Shown piece by piece: positions 46,348-58,825 of a stretch of 64,000 nucleotides of DNA (positions are counted from its first letter, which is position 1; the number at the start of each line of letters is the position of its first letter). Both the position numbers and the translations under genes were made by a program. Below the pieces are notes generated by a model that was not told the origin of the DNA, searched no databases, and saw only the letters and a program-made list of their open reading frames with translations. The stretch comes from Paenibacillus sp. RC334 (GTDB taxonomy: Bacteria; Bacillota; Bacilli; Paenibacillales; Paenibacillaceae): positions 4,258,501-4,322,500 of the forward strand of contig NZ_CP125370.1 of NCBI RefSeq assembly GCF_030034735.1. Direction: 5' to 3'.

Positions 46348-47274
46348 TTAAGACTTTGCAGTCTTGGCTGCACCACCGCCTGCTGCCGGAGACTTTTGTT
46401 TTCCTTTCAAAGCTACCCACAACGGGCTGGCAATGAAGATGGAAGAATAAGCACCGAACAACAAACCAATAACCATCGCAAGCGAGAACATCCGAATCGA
46501 CTCGCCGCCAAAAACGAACAAGCACAAGGAGGCAATAAACACAGTAAACACCGTTGCAAGTGAACGAGTCATCGTCTGTGCAATACTGTGATCGACCACC
46601 TGTTCCAAGTCATCCCTGGACTTCTTCTTCGCAAATCGTAAATTTTCCCGAATACGGTCAAAAATTACGACGGTGTCATTGATGGAGAAGCCGACAATCG
46701 TCAGAATTGCCGTAATAAAGGTCAAATCCACCTCAAGTCGGAAGATGGAAAAAATACTGATAACGAGAAATGCATCATGCAACAGCGAAACAATTGCTGC
46801 AATGGCAAACCGCCATTCAAACCGGATCGAGATATAGGCAGCGATGGCTACACAGGCCAGCAAAATTGCCCATATTGCATTTCGCTCCAGCTCTTGCGCC
46901 ATTTCCGTATCCACCGTATTAACCTCAAAGGATGCCTTTGGATCAAGCTCTTTATTGAAAGATGTTTTAAAATCATTCACTTGCTGATCCGTCAATACCT
47001 GCGAAAAGCGAATACCAAAACGTTCTTTGCCCGGCGTATAATCCACCTCTTTGCCGATACCCTTCTTGTCCAGCAAAGTTTGAATCTGTTCCTGTGTAAC
47101 TGCTTTGGTCAAATTGACATCCACATTGGAACCGGAACGGAAATCAACACCGTAATTCAAACCGAAAATCGACAAGCTCAAAATACCAAGCAGCGTGATA
47201 ATAATCGAAAACGTGTAAAACCACTTGCTCATCTTGATATATTTAAAGTCCCAATTAAAGCGCACTGATATCAC
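46348..47274 (-). CDS. secF: Protein translocase subunit SecF
   Basis: This 308-residue six-helix protein has the SecF motif GLNYGVDFRSGSNVDV after helix 1, and FSINDTVVIFDRIREN and LTRSLATVFTVFIASL in the helix 4-5 region. With SecD it uses the proton gradient to pull exported proteins out of SecYEG. Its start overlaps the secD end by about 20 bases. In B. subtilis secD and secF are one fused gene; here they are separate. Confidence 0.95.
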   Translation of the reverse strand: MISVRFNWDFKYIKMSKWFYTFSIIITLLGILSLSIFGLNYGVDFRSGSNVDVNLTKAVTQEQIQTLLDKKGIGKEVDYTPGKERFGIRFSQVLTDQQVNDFKTSFNKELDPKASFEVNTVDTEMAQELERNAIWAILLACVAIAAYISIRFEWRFAIAAIVSLLHDAFLVISIFSIFRLEVDLTFITAILTIVGFSINDTVVIFDRIRENLRFAKKKSRDDLEQVVDHSIAQTMTRSLATVFTVFIASLCLFVFGGESIRMFSLAMVIGLLFGAYSSIFIASPLWVALKGKQKSPAAGGGAAKTAKS

Positions 47275-48511
47275 TCTCCTTCACACCAAAATACTTGGGC
47301 TTCTTCACAGCATCCGCTTTAACCAGCAGATTGAGCAAGAAACGAGAGAAGAAGATATTTGTCAAAATACTGGTGACAATATCAACGATGAGCACCAGAG
47401 CGAAACCTCTAACCGAGCCTGTTCCCAGACCAAACATAACAGCAGCCGCTATAATGGTTGTAATATTGGCATCCATAACGGTACGGAACGAGGCTTTACT
47501 ACCTGCGATGACAGAAGAACGAATCGTTTTACCTGTCTTGATTTCTTCTTTAATCCGCTCATACGTAATGATATTGGCATCGACCGCCATCCCGATCCCC
47601 AGCACGAACGCTGCGATACCCGGAAGCGTGAGTACAAACCCGCCTAAGTAGAAGATGGCAAGCACCAGCCAGGTATGAACGATGAGACAGAAGCTGGCAA
47701 CCAGTCCCGGTACACGGAACATCAAAATCATGAATACCAAAATAATGATCGAACCAATCAAACCGGCACGGATCGTCTGATCCAGTGACAATTGGCCCAG
47801 TGTAGCGCCTACACTCTGAGAATATTTTTCCGTCAGTTTGAGCGGAAGCGCACCCAGGTTAATCGTATCGGCCAGCTTGTTCGCTTCATCACGAGTATAG
47901 TTACCTGTGATCGATGCGCTGCCATCCGTCAGTTCTCCACGTACCGTAGGGGCGGAGAGTAATTCCTGATCCAGGAAAATAGCCAACTCTTTGTTCAGAA
48001 GTCGCTTTGTAATTTCAGCAAACTTGGCTTTGTCTTTCACTTTGATACTAATTTCAGGTTGGTTCAGCTGGTCAAAGCCGACAACAGCGCCGTTCTCCAC
48101 AAAATCATTACCGCGAAGCTCAACTTTGCTGAATTGGCCCGGCTTTTTAGCATCCGCTGCCGTTGCACTGCGGAACGTCAGCTCGGCAGGCTTTTTCAGC
48201 ATGGAGCGGACTTCTGCCTCATTGGAGACACCAGCAAGCCGCACACGAATACGGTTGGTGCCCTCCGTTGTTACTTCCGGCTCAGTCGTACCGAGCGCAT
48301 TAATCCGTCTCTCCAGACTTTGAGCTGTTTGTATGAGAGACTGTCTGGTTACACTCTGCCCGGCTTCCAAAGGCTGGGCTTCATATAAAATTTCAAAGCC
48401 TCCCTTTAAATCGAGGCCTAGTTTTAAACTGTTCAGCAGGCCCGGGCTTGTCCCGACCATAACACCAGTGGTTATGAGCACGACCACGATGAAACTTAGA
48501 ATTCTCTTCAT
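47255..48511 (-). CDS. secD: Protein translocase subunit SecD
   Basis: The product is 418 residues from the ATG at 48509-48511 (MKRILSFIVVVLI), after AAAGGGG; the frame upstream to 48565 lies in the promoter. It has helix 1, LGLDLKGGFEILYEAQP, a shortened periplasmic-type domain as usual in Gram-positives, and the five-helix bundle with GMAVDANIITYERIKEE. It partners SecF in the same operon. A near-consensus SigA promoter lies about 30 bp upstream. Confidence 0.95.
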   Translation of the reverse strand: MKRILSFIVVVLITTGVMVGTSPGLLNSLKLGLDLKGGFEILYEAQPLEAGQSVTRQSLIQTAQSLERRINALGTTEPEVTTEGTNRIRVRLAGVSNEAEVRSMLKKPAELTFRSATAADAKKPGQFSKVELRGNDFVENGAVVGFDQLNQPEISIKVKDKAKFAEITKRLLNKELAIFLDQELLSAPTVRGELTDGSASITGNYTRDEANKLADTINLGALPLKLTEKYSQSVGATLGQLSLDQTIRAGLIGSIIILVFMILMFRVPGLVASFCLIVHTWLVLAIFYLGGFVLTLPGIAAFVLGIGMAVDANIITYERIKEEIKTGKTIRSSVIAGSKASFRTVMDANITTIIAAAVMFGLGTGSVRGFALVLIVDIVTSILTNIFFSRFLLNLLVKADAVKKPKYFGVKESDISAL

Positions 48512-48547
48512 TCCGTCCCATGTTCCCCTTTCATTCTCAATATTCCT

Positions 48548-48576
48548 ATTATAGCTACCCCTCAAAAAGCAGTCAA
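48548..48576 (-). promoter_or_regulatory. SigA promoter of secDF
   Basis: TTGACT (48571-48576) and a perfect TATAAT (48548-48553) with 17-base spacing on the minus strand. It lies just downstream of the comN terminator, so secDF has its own start. Confidence 0.88.
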
Positions 48577-48584
48577 TTTGAACG

Positions 48585-48615
48585 CAAAAAAAGACCCCCT
48601 TCTATTCGAAAGTGG
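48585..48615 (-). terminator. Terminator overlapping the end of comN
   Basis: CCACTTTC and GAAGGGGG (48608-48615 with 48595-48602) form an 8-bp stem with one mismatch, followed by TCTTTTTTT. The left arm lies inside the last codons of comN. Confidence 0.65.
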
Positions 48616-48859
48616 AGCCCCGTAATGCGGACATTGTCAAATAGTTCATAAAGCTCGTCGCTTTAAGGGAAAGTATATCGTTAACGAGCTTGTGCAGCGG
48701 AGGAATACCCTCCTTTTCATATTTATGGCTGACACAATTCCAGACGTCCTTGCTTGTGACATGCTCATAGCCTACGAGAATCAACTCGTCCGCCTTGCTT
48801 TGACACAGCATCTCAATTGCGTCATCCCAATCCTGCTCATCCAGCTCTTCCATACCCAC
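48602..48859 (-). CDS. comN: ComN-type post-transcriptional regulator (YrzD)
   Basis: This 85-residue protein of the Post_transc_reg family has the conserved LCQSKADELILVGYEHVTSK and IPPLHKLVNDILSLKATSFM. GTG at 48857-48859 follows GGAGGAACGG; an ATG two codons later is possible. In B. subtilis ComN raises comE mRNA through its 5' leader and binds DivIVA. It lies just upstream of secDF, as yrzD does in B. subtilis. Confidence 0.88.
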   Translation of the reverse strand: MGMEELDEQDWDDAIEMLCQSKADELILVGYEHVTSKDVWNCVSHKYEKEGIPPLHKLVNDILSLKATSFMNYLTMSALRGSTFE

Positions 48860-49165
48860 GATGGCCGTTCCTCCTCCCAGCGACTCCGGTTCCGCAGATC
48901 AGAAATTAGCGGGTTATTGACTGCTTTATAGAACATTTCTGCCCTGATCCTGGAAAACCCTTCTTTTTCGTCGAAAATAGCCGTAAATCAACAATATATG
49001 CATTCATTTCGATCGTCAATAGCAGAATTCACCACTCCCCCTCTGGTTGTTCTGATCCCTCTGCTTTCATTCGGAAAAGCTTGTCATGAACATGGACAGG
49101 TCTGGCATATCTTTTAAAGTAACACATAGACGCGGAATTCATTTTTGGGGAAGAGGGAGTTGCGA
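48860..49165. other. Divergent intergenic region comN / spoVB
   Basis: These 306 bases contain no gene. On the plus strand GCATATCT (near 49107-49114) is a loose match to a SigE -10, but no matching -35 was found. The comN side has TATAAA near 48922-48927 as a weak -10 candidate. Confidence 0.4.
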
Positions 49166-50740
49166 TTGAAAAAGCAGACATTCATCCATGGAGCAATTAT
49201 TTTATTAGCGGCTGGAATTATCAATCGGCTGCTGGGTTTTATTCCGCGAATCGCGCTCCCGCGTATTATCGGTCCCGAAGGAGTCGGCTTGTACCAACAG
49301 GGGTATCCCTTTTTTATCGTGCTGGTAACCCTTATTACCGGGGGGATACCGCTTGCCGTAGCCAAGCTTGTAGCCGAATCTGAAACGGCAGGTCAGCCCG
49401 AAATGTCACGGCGTATTTTGCACACAAGCCTGCGTTTCACCGTTACACTCAGCCTGCTTGCCATGGTGCTCTGTCTTCTCTTTGCCCCCTGGATTACAAG
49501 CCACCTGCTGACAGACAGCCGTGTTTATTATACATTTGTCAGCATGAGTCCGATGATTGTTATTGTTGCTGTTTCCTCTGCCTACAGAGGCTATTTTCAG
49601 GGAAAACAAAATATGATTCCGTCCGCAAGCTCCTCCATTGCCGAGACTGTCATGCGCATTTTTTGCGTCATCTGGTTTGCTTATCTGCTCCTTCCGCATG
49701 GCGTAGCCTATGCTGCTGCGGGGGCGATGCTCGGTGCGCTGGCGGGTGAACTCATTGGCATGATTGTTCTTCTATGGCAATACAAGTGGAACCAGCAAAA
49801 AGGTCATATCCCCCTACAACCGGAAGTTTCTCCATCTTCAAGTGCTCATTCCGAACAACCGTCTGTGTTGTCACGACTTCTGTCTATATCGGTTCCCGTA
49901 ACAGCCGGAAGACTTGTGGGATCGTTGTCCTATTTGCTCGAATCTATTCTATGTATGCGCAGCCTGGCCGTAGCAGGTATTGCCACCGGAGTGGCAACCG
50001 CCCAATACGGGGCCATGCAGGGTATGGTCATTCCTGTGTTATTACTACCCGGTGTCCTCACCAGTTCACTGGCTGTTTCCCTTGTACCTTCTTTATCCGA
50101 AGCTGCTGCCAAGGGACAAATGACAGCCATTCATAAGCGATTGCATCAATCCCTTCGGCTTGCTTTAGTTGCAGGAGCCCCATTTGCTGTCATTATGTAC
50201 GTATTGGCTGAGCCTCTGTGCCTGCTCCTCTACAACAATGGCGACATTGCAGGCATGCTTAAGCTCATGGCTCCTTTTGCTCTTTTCATGTACATTCAGG
50301 CCCCGCTTCAGGCAACACTTCAGGCTCTGGATCGTCCCGGAAGCGCCTTATTCAATACCTTTGTCGGAGCCGTTATCAAAATCGTGCTTATCGTCTGGCT
50401 TGCTTCCCAGCCTCAATACGGTATTTATGGAGCTGTTATTGCCATTTGTATCAACAGTTCCATAGTCACTCTTTTGCATGGCTTCAGTGTAAGCAGACTA
50501 CTTCGGTTTAGAGTGCGGCTGCTTGATTTCTGGAAAACCGGAGTCGGCATGATTATCATGGCGGCTGCCGTCTTATATGCTTACAGACATCTAACGGTTT
50601 TCAGTCAAATGTGGCTGCAATTTCTTTTCGCCGCAGGCTTAGGCATTATTCTGTACCTTTTTCTAATGACTCTGATCAAAATGATTGACTGGGACAATCT
50701 CAACCGTATCCCCATCCTGAGAAGATGGTTTAAGGCATAG
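49166..50740 (+). CDS. spoVB: Stage V sporulation protein B (MOP/MVF-type flippase)
   Basis: The product is 524 residues from the TTG at 49166-49168, after GAGGGAG; the ATG frame from 49145 starts before that site. It has about 14 hydrophobic helices with the family motifs INRLLGFIPRIALPRIIGPE, GVGLYQQGYPFFIVLVTL and GGIPLAVAKLVAE. SpoVB is required for spore cortex formation and belongs to the flippase superfamily that includes MurJ-like lipid II exporters. In B. subtilis it lies beside comN/yrzE as here. Confidence 0.92.
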   Translation: MKKQTFIHGAIILLAAGIINRLLGFIPRIALPRIIGPEGVGLYQQGYPFFIVLVTLITGGIPLAVAKLVAESETAGQPEMSRRILHTSLRFTVTLSLLAMVLCLLFAPWITSHLLTDSRVYYTFVSMSPMIVIVAVSSAYRGYFQGKQNMIPSASSSIAETVMRIFCVIWFAYLLLPHGVAYAAAGAMLGALAGELIGMIVLLWQYKWNQQKGHIPLQPEVSPSSSAHSEQPSVLSRLLSISVPVTAGRLVGSLSYLLESILCMRSLAVAGIATGVATAQYGAMQGMVIPVLLLPGVLTSSLAVSLVPSLSEAAAKGQMTAIHKRLHQSLRLALVAGAPFAVIMYVLAEPLCLLLYNNGDIAGMLKLMAPFALFMYIQAPLQATLQALDRPGSALFNTFVGAVIKIVLIVWLASQPQYGIYGAVIAICINSSIVTLLHGFSVSRLLRFRVRLLDFWKTGVGMIIMAAAVLYAYRHLTVFSQMWLQFLFAAGLGIILYLFLMTLIKMIDWDNLNRIPILRRWFKA

Positions 50741-50745
50741 CAGGC

Positions 50746-51528
50746 TTAATCCGAGGATTCCCCAAAGGCAGGCGGCGTAATATATACATCGCCTTTATGG
50801 TTAACCGAGCACAAGAAAACATCCTTAAAATCTTTATGTCCTTGAGCTTGAATCTGATTTTTAAGCCAAAAACGGTTCATATCCATACGCTCCAAATTTC
50901 GATCCAGCACTTTGCCATCCATAATCAACGGAATGGGAAGGCCTTCATATCTAAACTTCCCGCCGATTTGAGGCGAAGGATGGACTTTATTCTCTTGTTG
51001 ATCGTTGTTTATCAAATTCGTTTGTTCTAAATTTGGTTTCTGCTTTTCAGATTCACTATCTCCAACGTCATCATCTTTACTTATGACCGTGAGCTTGCCT
51101 GTCGTTTCCAAAATAACGTATTCTACATCGTCCAAGCCTTCGATATTTTGTTCCCGAAGTTGTAACAGCAGATCATCTAAATTGTAGCGTTGCTTCAGCA
51201 TTTCTTCCCTGTTTATTTGTCCATTGGAGAACAATACACTGGGCTTACCATCGAACAGCAGCCGCAGACGCCGACTTTTAAGACTGAAATACGAAATGCC
51301 GATCTGCAAAATCAGAAGCACGCCCAAAGGAATCAATCCTTCATACAACGGACGTTTTATATCTTCCAAACTGAATACAGCGATTTCCGCAATCATAATG
51401 GATATCACGAGGTCAAAAACAGATAATTTTCCGATCTCCCGTTTACCCATTAAGCGCATAACCAGAAATACAATAAAATACATGAGCAACGTTCGAAATA
51501 TATGTGCAAAAATATCGTGACCCAACAT
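50746..51528 (-). CDS. DUF421 domain membrane protein (YetF-like)
   Basis: The product is 260 residues from the ATG at 51526-51528, after GAGGAGGCG; a frame reaching 51579 precedes that site. Three N-terminal helices with MRLMGKREIGKLSVFDLVIS, then the DUF421 cytoplasmic part (GKPSVLFSNGQINREEMLKQ, RYNLDDLLLQLREQNIEGLD), a charged linker and a second conserved piece (LPIPLIMDGKVLDRNLE) follow. Some relatives in Bacillus (YetF, YdfS) affect spore properties. It is convergent with spoVB, only five bases apart, without a terminator between them. Confidence 0.88.
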   Translation of the reverse strand: MLGHDIFAHIFRTLLMYFIVFLVMRLMGKREIGKLSVFDLVISIMIAEIAVFSLEDIKRPLYEGLIPLGVLLILQIGISYFSLKSRRLRLLFDGKPSVLFSNGQINREEMLKQRYNLDDLLLQLREQNIEGLDDVEYVILETTGKLTVISKDDDVGDSESEKQKPNLEQTNLINNDQQENKVHPSPQIGGKFRYEGLPIPLIMDGKVLDRNLERMDMNRFWLKNQIQAQGHKDFKDVFLCSVNHKGDVYITPPAFGESSD

Positions 51529-51730
51529 GTCGCCTCCTCTCCTGTACTTGCGACAAGACATTCGCCGTTCATTGTACACGTATTCTGACCGTTTCTCATA
51601 TCAACCATACAAAAAACAAAAGGTTAAATTATTCAAATAAAGACAAAGACTGCTTACGACTTGGTACTAAGCCGGGAGGCTTGGCCATAGAATTATAATA
51701 GTTCAAACCTTGGTACAGGAGGAATTATCA

Positions 51731-52120
51731 ATGGAGCTCATTCGCCGCTGGTGTTCGTTTCGTCTGGCCCATCCCATTTTATCCGGCTTGTTTTATGCTT
51801 TTGCATGGATGCTGCTGGGCGCATTTATCCTTTCGCTACTCTTGTGGCTGACACAGATGCAGGAACAGGATTTATCGTTGTATACGTACATCGTTCATGC
51901 ATTCGCCATGGTATCCGGCGGCTTCGTCGCCGGTAAAAGATCTACGAACAAAGGCTGGTATCAAGGCGGTATTACAAGCATCCTGTATGGGCTAATCGTG
52001 CTGCTGGTCGGTTTTCTGGCACTGGATGCAGGCATGAACGCCAAGGATCTTTTGCATCTGGGAATTGCCTTTATCATTGGAGCCGGGGGCGGGATGTTTG
52101 GGATTAACCTGAGCAGATAA
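51731..52120 (+). CDS. TIGR04086 family membrane protein (YrzE-like)
   Basis: The product is 129 residues from the ATG at 51731, after AGGAGG; the frame from 51710 begins ahead of that site. Four hydrophobic helices are visible: LSGLFYAFAWMLLGAFILSL, YTYIVHAFAMVSGGFVAG, GGITSILYGLIVLLVGFLAL and LGIAFIIGAGGGMFGINLSR, with the KxxNKGWYQGG loop typical of the family. B. subtilis YrzE lies in the same yajC-spoVB interval. Function unknown. Confidence 0.88.
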   Translation: MELIRRWCSFRLAHPILSGLFYAFAWMLLGAFILSLLLWLTQMQEQDLSLYTYIVHAFAMVSGGFVAGKRSTNKGWYQGGITSILYGLIVLLVGFLALDAGMNAKDLLHLGIAFIIGAGGGMFGINLSR

Positions 52121-52146
52121 TCAAAATGTATGTGGCGAAACAACAC

Positions 52147-52180
52147 AAAAAACCGAGCCCTTCTCAAAGGCTCGGTTTTT
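52147..52180. terminator. Bidirectional terminator between yrzE-like gene and yajC
   Basis: A 13-bp stem, AAAAAACCGAGCC (52147-52159) with GGCTCGGTTTTT (52169-52180), has a 9-nt loop and T-rich ends on both strands. Confidence 0.92.
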
Positions 52181-52199
52181 GCATGGTTATGCTAATATT

Positions 52200-52535
52200 C
52201 TATGATTTGGAAACAACTTCCTCGGAAGCAGCATCTTTTGCAATCGCATTGCTGATCGCGCTGCGATCAAAGGTTAGCTTCGTAACATCATTCACACGCA
52301 AAACGACCACATCATCCGTAATCTCCATAATTGTACCATGAAGACCTCCGATTGTAATCACTTTATCACCCTTTTTCAAGGCTTGAAGCATCGTTTGACG
52401 CTGCTTCTGTTTTTTCTGATTCGGACGAATCAGCAAGAAATAGAAGATTACAAACATCAGAGCCAGTGGCCAAATCATTTGAAAAAGCCCCCCAGCTCCA
52501 CCGGGTGCAGCTGCAGCTGTAGCAAATTGAAACAT
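52200..52535 (-). CDS. yajC: Preprotein translocase subunit YajC
   Basis: This 111-residue protein has an Ala/Gly-rich N-terminus, one membrane helix (IWPLALMFVIFYFLLIRPNQ), the basic RPNQKKQKQRQTMLQAL stretch and the soluble domain with GDKVITIGGLHGTIMEITDD. It associates with SecDF, whose genes lie 4 kb away. It is the last gene of the transcript queA-tgt-yajC. Confidence 0.93.
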   Translation of the reverse strand: MFQFATAAAAPGGAGGLFQMIWPLALMFVIFYFLLIRPNQKKQKQRQTMLQALKKGDKVITIGGLHGTIMEITDDVVVLRVNDVTKLTFDRSAISNAIAKDAASEEVVSKS

Positions 52536-52570
52536 ATTAAATCCCCCTTTCGTATACTCTCCCCTAAAAC

Positions 52571-54759
<2,189 letters not shown>

Positions 54760-54766
54760 ATATTGG

Positions 54767-56860
54767 TCAGTCCTTAACTATATCCACATTTTTGTAATAG
54801 TGTTGCAAAATTTTCTTGTAATCATACCCCTGATCAGCCAAACCGTTGGCTCCCCATTGTGACAAGCCCAAACCGTGACCATTCCCTTTGCCTGTAAAAA
54901 TAAAGCTCTGCGTTTTGTCGATGACTCGCGCATGACGATCTTCATTCATGACGATCACCCCGTTACCACCGGAAGTGCTGCTCCCTGATGCCGACAGGAT
55001 TGTAGTTCCCTGTGCACCATTTACATGAGTAGTAGCCCCATCAGCGCCTAATACAGTATAACTGCCGGTACTCGCAATATCAAACAGCGTGCTCGGCAAT
55101 CCGCCCATCGCTGAACGATACATATCAGGATACTTCACCTTTAAAGGCGATCCGTTCGCTTCAACCTCCAGCACTCGTCCAGACGGACCGCGTTTGGTGA
55201 CATCGAGATGGTCAATAGAGGACGGTACTGTGCCCGTTACTTTCCCTTGCAAGGATTTTACAAGCTGAGCAGCCGTAAAGGGTCCCCGCACCCATGCGTA
55301 GTCTCCAGATTGAGGTACCTTTTCCAATACAATCATTTCTTCACCCGGTTGTACCTTGGCTACTGCTGTCACGTTTGATTGAATTTGAGGAATGGGACGC
55401 ACATTGGTATTTTCAGCAGTCACGGTGACCTTGTCTAGCCCCGCCTCTGTGACTCCCTCCAGCTCCTTAACGTTATCTTCTCGGATATAGCCTGTCTTTC
55501 CGCTCGAGAGAAGCACGTGATACCACTCCTGTGCTCCTTTTTGCGCCGAAGTATCTCCAGAGCTATCTACGCTGGCAAACGCTTCGCCGCCACTGTTCCA
55601 CACCTCGGAAGCATCCGCTGTAACGCCGCCCGCATTGGACGAAAATACAGCTTCAACCACCTTGCCACCACTTTTAATCACTTCACCAGCGGTTGCATCT
55701 ACAGCCTCGCTAACATTTGCATGCTCCGAGCCTTTGCCGTTATAAGCCTGGCTTAACGTTCCATCCACCACGTTCCCGATCTGAAAACGATTGCCTTGGG
55801 CAAGCGCATAGCTGCGAGCCGCTACCGCTTGTGCCTTGAGCGCTTCACCCGGCCATGAGGAATAGACTTCAGCTCCTACCACGGAATACAAATACTGCTC
55901 CAACGGCACTTCGTTTACTAGCGCTAGCTGTCCTGACGTCATGCCAATCTCCATGTCTCCACGATATGTACGCTGTGATCTCTCAACCACTTGAATTCCA
56001 TCGTTGCCTCCGTTGACAATAACCTTGCTATTATCAGAACCACTCAGCACGTAATGAGTCATCACCTGAGAGCCTGTCGTTACTCCTGCTTCCTGTCTCA
56101 CAATCAGTCCAGTTTGAGTAGCGTTGACTTTAGAGAGGGTGAGTCGCGGTTGCTTGCTTTCCAGTTCTGTTTTCAAAGCGGACAACTTGCTGTCATTACT
56201 CTCTTCACCGATCCAGACAGCATATTGACCTCTCGATTGAACTACGGTAAAAGCATCAAAACCTGCGGCAGCAATCGTCGTTCGGACGAGATTGGCCTCT
56301 TGCTCACTGCCATAGTTCCCTGTAGACCAATGCTTGTTCCCCGTAACTTCGGCCTGTGCTCCAGCTGCAGTAGAAATGCGCTGTACAGCGGCCTGCGCCG
56401 CCTGCTCACTCGCATATATTCCCGCATACACCTGATAGACGGAGCTACCGTTTTTCGAGCCAATAAAAACCGTCGGTTTATCATTGGTCTTCTGCAACAC
56501 TTGAGCCGCTTTTATCGCAGCCGCTTCATTACCTTCAAGTACCTTCACCCGATAGCTGTCTACACTAAAGCGTGCTGTGCTGTCCGGAAGTCTCGTCCAG
56601 GCCTGAAAGCTGCCCCCACTGTTTTGTCCGACACTCAAACCCCCTGATGATTTCAAGGTAACAGCGGGTGTAGTCGCTTTATATTTGCTGCCCAGATCCG
56701 CAAAGATCACTACACGAATATCCTCTTGGGTGGCAGCGGCGTGAACAGTCGGATACCAAGGCAGGCAAACTACAGCTAATACTATAGCCGCTATTGCCCG
56801 TTTGGCCCGACCCGCCCATGTGCCGAAAATTGTGTTTTGATTCAACGCCTTTTCACTCAT
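54767..56860 (-). CDS. SpoIID/LytB domain protein with SPOR repeats
   Basis: The product is 697 residues from the ATG at 56858-56860, after GGGGGAG. It has a signal peptide ([20 protein letters not shown]), two SPOR-like peptidoglycan-binding repeats (~110-185: [40 protein letters not shown]; and ~195-240) and a SpoIID domain. The SpoIID region shows [47 protein letters not shown] and the final [20 protein letters not shown]. SpoIID-type enzymes are lytic transglycosylases acting on stem-peptide-free glycan. The SPOR repeats suggest targeting to denuded strands at septa. It lies between ruvB and queA. Confidence 0.9.
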   Translation of the reverse strand: MSEKALNQNTIFGTWAGRAKRAIAAIVLAVVCLPWYPTVHAAATQEDIRVVIFADLGSKYKATTPAVTLKSSGGLSVGQNSGGSFQAWTRLPDSTARFSVDSYRVKVLEGNEAAAIKAAQVLQKTNDKPTVFIGSKNGSSVYQVYAGIYASEQAAQAAVQRISTAAGAQAEVTGNKHWSTGNYGSEQEANLVRTTIAAAGFDAFTVVQSRGQYAVWIGEESNDSKLSALKTELESKQPRLTLSKVNATQTGLIVRQEAGVTTGSQVMTHYVLSGSDNSKVIVNGGNDGIQVVERSQRTYRGDMEIGMTSGQLALVNEVPLEQYLYSVVGAEVYSSWPGEALKAQAVAARSYALAQGNRFQIGNVVDGTLSQAYNGKGSEHANVSEAVDATAGEVIKSGGKVVEAVFSSNAGGVTADASEVWNSGGEAFASVDSSGDTSAQKGAQEWYHVLLSSGKTGYIREDNVKELEGVTEAGLDKVTVTAENTNVRPIPQIQSNVTAVAKVQPGEEMIVLEKVPQSGDYAWVRGPFTAAQLVKSLQGKVTGTVPSSIDHLDVTKRGPSGRVLEVEANGSPLKVKYPDMYRSAMGGLPSTLFDIASTGSYTVLGADGATTHVNGAQGTTILSASGSSTSGGNGVIVMNEDRHARVIDKTQSFIFTGKGNGHGLGLSQWGANGLADQGYDYKKILQHYYKNVDIVKD

Positions 56861-57078
56861 TTCTGGCTCCCCCATTTCTGGCTGTCATAGCACGCATACT
56901 GCATGATTTGGCGGGAACTTGACTCATACCTGTCCCTTTTAATACATCGGCGAAATACGGCTAAACTTGAACCCGCTCAAATCATAATTCACGCACTCTC
57001 TTTTTCCATACCATTCGTCTCACAATATCATACGAGTACATAGCCCTGTAATCACGTTAAGAACTAATTTCAGCTACA

Positions 57079-57106
57079 TTTTTCTGTGTATGTTTTTCTG
57101 TGTATG
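57079..57106. repeat. Tandem 14-bp duplication in the ruvB / SpoIID gap
   Basis: TTTTTCTGTGTATG occurs twice without a gap (57079-57092 and 57093-57106). The 290-bp gap otherwise shows no gene; it separates the ruv genes from the SpoIID-queA-tgt-yajC group. Confidence 0.75.
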
Positions 57107-57152
57107 AGGCGATACTGCCTGTTCTCATGTGATAAAAGTACACACTCCCTGC

Positions 57153-58160
57153 TCACCGTGAATCCATTGGCATGGGAATTCCGAGGTGAGCATAGGCCGC
57201 CGGAGTCACCATCCGTCCCCGCGGCGTTCTTTGCAGAAGGCCGATTTGCAACAAATATGGCTCATACACATCCTCGATCGTCTGACTTTCTTCGCCAATG
57301 GTCGCTGCAATTGTATCCAATCCCACAGGTCCGCCACGGAATGAATGAATCATCGCCTTAAGCATTTTATGGTCAATTTCATCCAGTCCGCGCGGATCAA
57401 TTTGCAATCTCTTCAACGCCTCTGCGGCCAGCTCCGAATGAATAATACCGTCTCCTGCAACTTGGGCAAAATCACGTACCCTTTTTAACAGCCGATTCGC
57501 AATCCGTGGTGTCCCCCGTGAACGCAATGCAATTTCCTCGGCCGCATCCCCGACAATCTCAATCTCCATAATATCTGCGTTCCTTGATACGATGTAGGCC
57601 AGCTCGTCTGTCGTATAGAACTCCAACCGACTAATGACACCAAATCGGTCACGCAACGGCGCAGAAAGCAGCCCAGCGCGCGTAGTAGCCCCTATAAGCG
57701 TAAAGGGCGGCAAATCCAGACGAACCGAACGCGCACTCGGGCCTTTACCAATCATAATGTCCAGAGCAAAATCCTCCATTGCCGGATACATGACTTCTTC
57801 CACCGTACGGTGCAGGCGATGTATCTCGTCAATGAACAAAACATCGCCCTCTTGAAGATTAGTCAGCAACGCCGCCAGGTCCCCAGGTCTTTCAATTGCC
57901 GGGCCTGAGGTCGTGCGTAAATTAACACCAAGCTCATTGGCGATAATATTGGCGAGCGTCGTTTTGCCCAATCCAGGCGGGCCGTACAGCAGCACATGAT
58001 CCAGCGCCTCTTTACGCATTTTGGCCGCTTCAATATATATTTTCAAATTTTCTTTTACCTGATTTTGCCCGATATATTCATTCAGATAACGGGGGCGAAG
58101 GCTTAGCTCCGCCGTCTGGTCTTCCATCATCAAATTGGCGGAAATAATCCGGTCATCCAT
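57153..58160 (-). CDS. ruvB: Holliday junction branch migration ATPase RuvB
   Basis: This 335-residue AAA+ motor starts after GGAGGAGCG. It shows [19 protein letters not shown], Walker [12 protein letters not shown], Walker [11 protein letters not shown], sensor 1 [20 protein letters not shown], the arginine/sensor 2 block [16 protein letters not shown] and the winged-helix C-terminus. It is the last of ruvC-ruvA-ruvB. The gap to ruvA is 50 bp. Confidence 0.97.
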   Translation of the reverse strand: MDDRIISANLMMEDQTAELSLRPRYLNEYIGQNQVKENLKIYIEAAKMRKEALDHVLLYGPPGLGKTTLANIIANELGVNLRTTSGPAIERPGDLAALLTNLQEGDVLFIDEIHRLHRTVEEVMYPAMEDFALDIMIGKGPSARSVRLDLPPFTLIGATTRAGLLSAPLRDRFGVISRLEFYTTDELAYIVSRNADIMEIEIVGDAAEEIALRSRGTPRIANRLLKRVRDFAQVAGDGIIHSELAAEALKRLQIDPRGLDEIDHKMLKAMIHSFRGGPVGLDTIAATIGEESQTIEDVYEPYLLQIGLLQRTPRGRMVTPAAYAHLGIPMPMDSR

Positions 58161-58210
58161 ATTCCATCGCTCCTCCTTTTCATCAGACTTCTTTAACGGA
58201 CATCATCGTC

Positions 58211-58825
58211 CTATCCGGCAAACAACAGTTGCAAAGCCCGTTTCATTAAAATATCGGCAGATTCATCAGGTTTCGCATCTTTCTTCATTTTGCTCCATAC
58301 CTTATCAAGCTCTGCATCTGTGTAGCCCAACGCCTTGAGCGCTTCTCGTGCCTCGCTCCAATAGGAACCCTCGCCCTCTTCCACGACAGGCTCCGCAAAC
58401 AATCCCGTAGCAATGCCGATTGAACCGATGCCATCCAGCTTATCCTTCAAATCCAGAATCATGCGCTGTGCTGTCTTTTTACCGATACCAGGCAGTTTGG
58501 TGAGAAATGCGATGTTCTCCTGATAGATTGCCGTTACCACATGAGTAGGTGTACCGCCTCCCAAGATGCCTAGCGCCACACGCGGCCCAATGCCGGATAC
58601 ATCAATCAGCTTACGGAACAACTGCTGTTCCTCACGAGTCGCAAACCCGAACAGTAAAGTGGCATCGTCCCTTACATGATGATGAATATAGATGACAATC
58701 GGCCCTTCCGTTTTGGCAAAGGCATAAGGATTCGGACAAAATACCCGGTACCCGACACCCTGCACATCCAAAACGACATATTCATTTTCCAAGTGAGCCA
58801 CAGAACCACGCAAGAAATCTATCAT
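58211..58825 (-). CDS. ruvA: Holliday junction DNA-binding protein RuvA
   Basis: This 204-residue protein has the OB domain (MIDFLRGSVAHLENEYVVLD), two helix-hairpin-helix motifs (LIDVSGIGPRVALGILGG, LTKLPGIGKKTAQRMILDLK) and the flexible C-terminal domain III (YWSEAREALKALGYTDAELD) that contacts RuvB. Its ATG overlaps the ruvC stop by four bases, indicating translational coupling. Confidence 0.96.
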   Translation of the reverse strand: MIDFLRGSVAHLENEYVVLDVQGVGYRVFCPNPYAFAKTEGPIVIYIHHHVRDDATLLFGFATREEQQLFRKLIDVSGIGPRVALGILGGGTPTHVVTAIYQENIAFLTKLPGIGKKTAQRMILDLKDKLDGIGSIGIATGLFAEPVVEEGEGSYWSEAREALKALGYTDAELDKVWSKMKKDAKPDESADILMKRALQLLFAG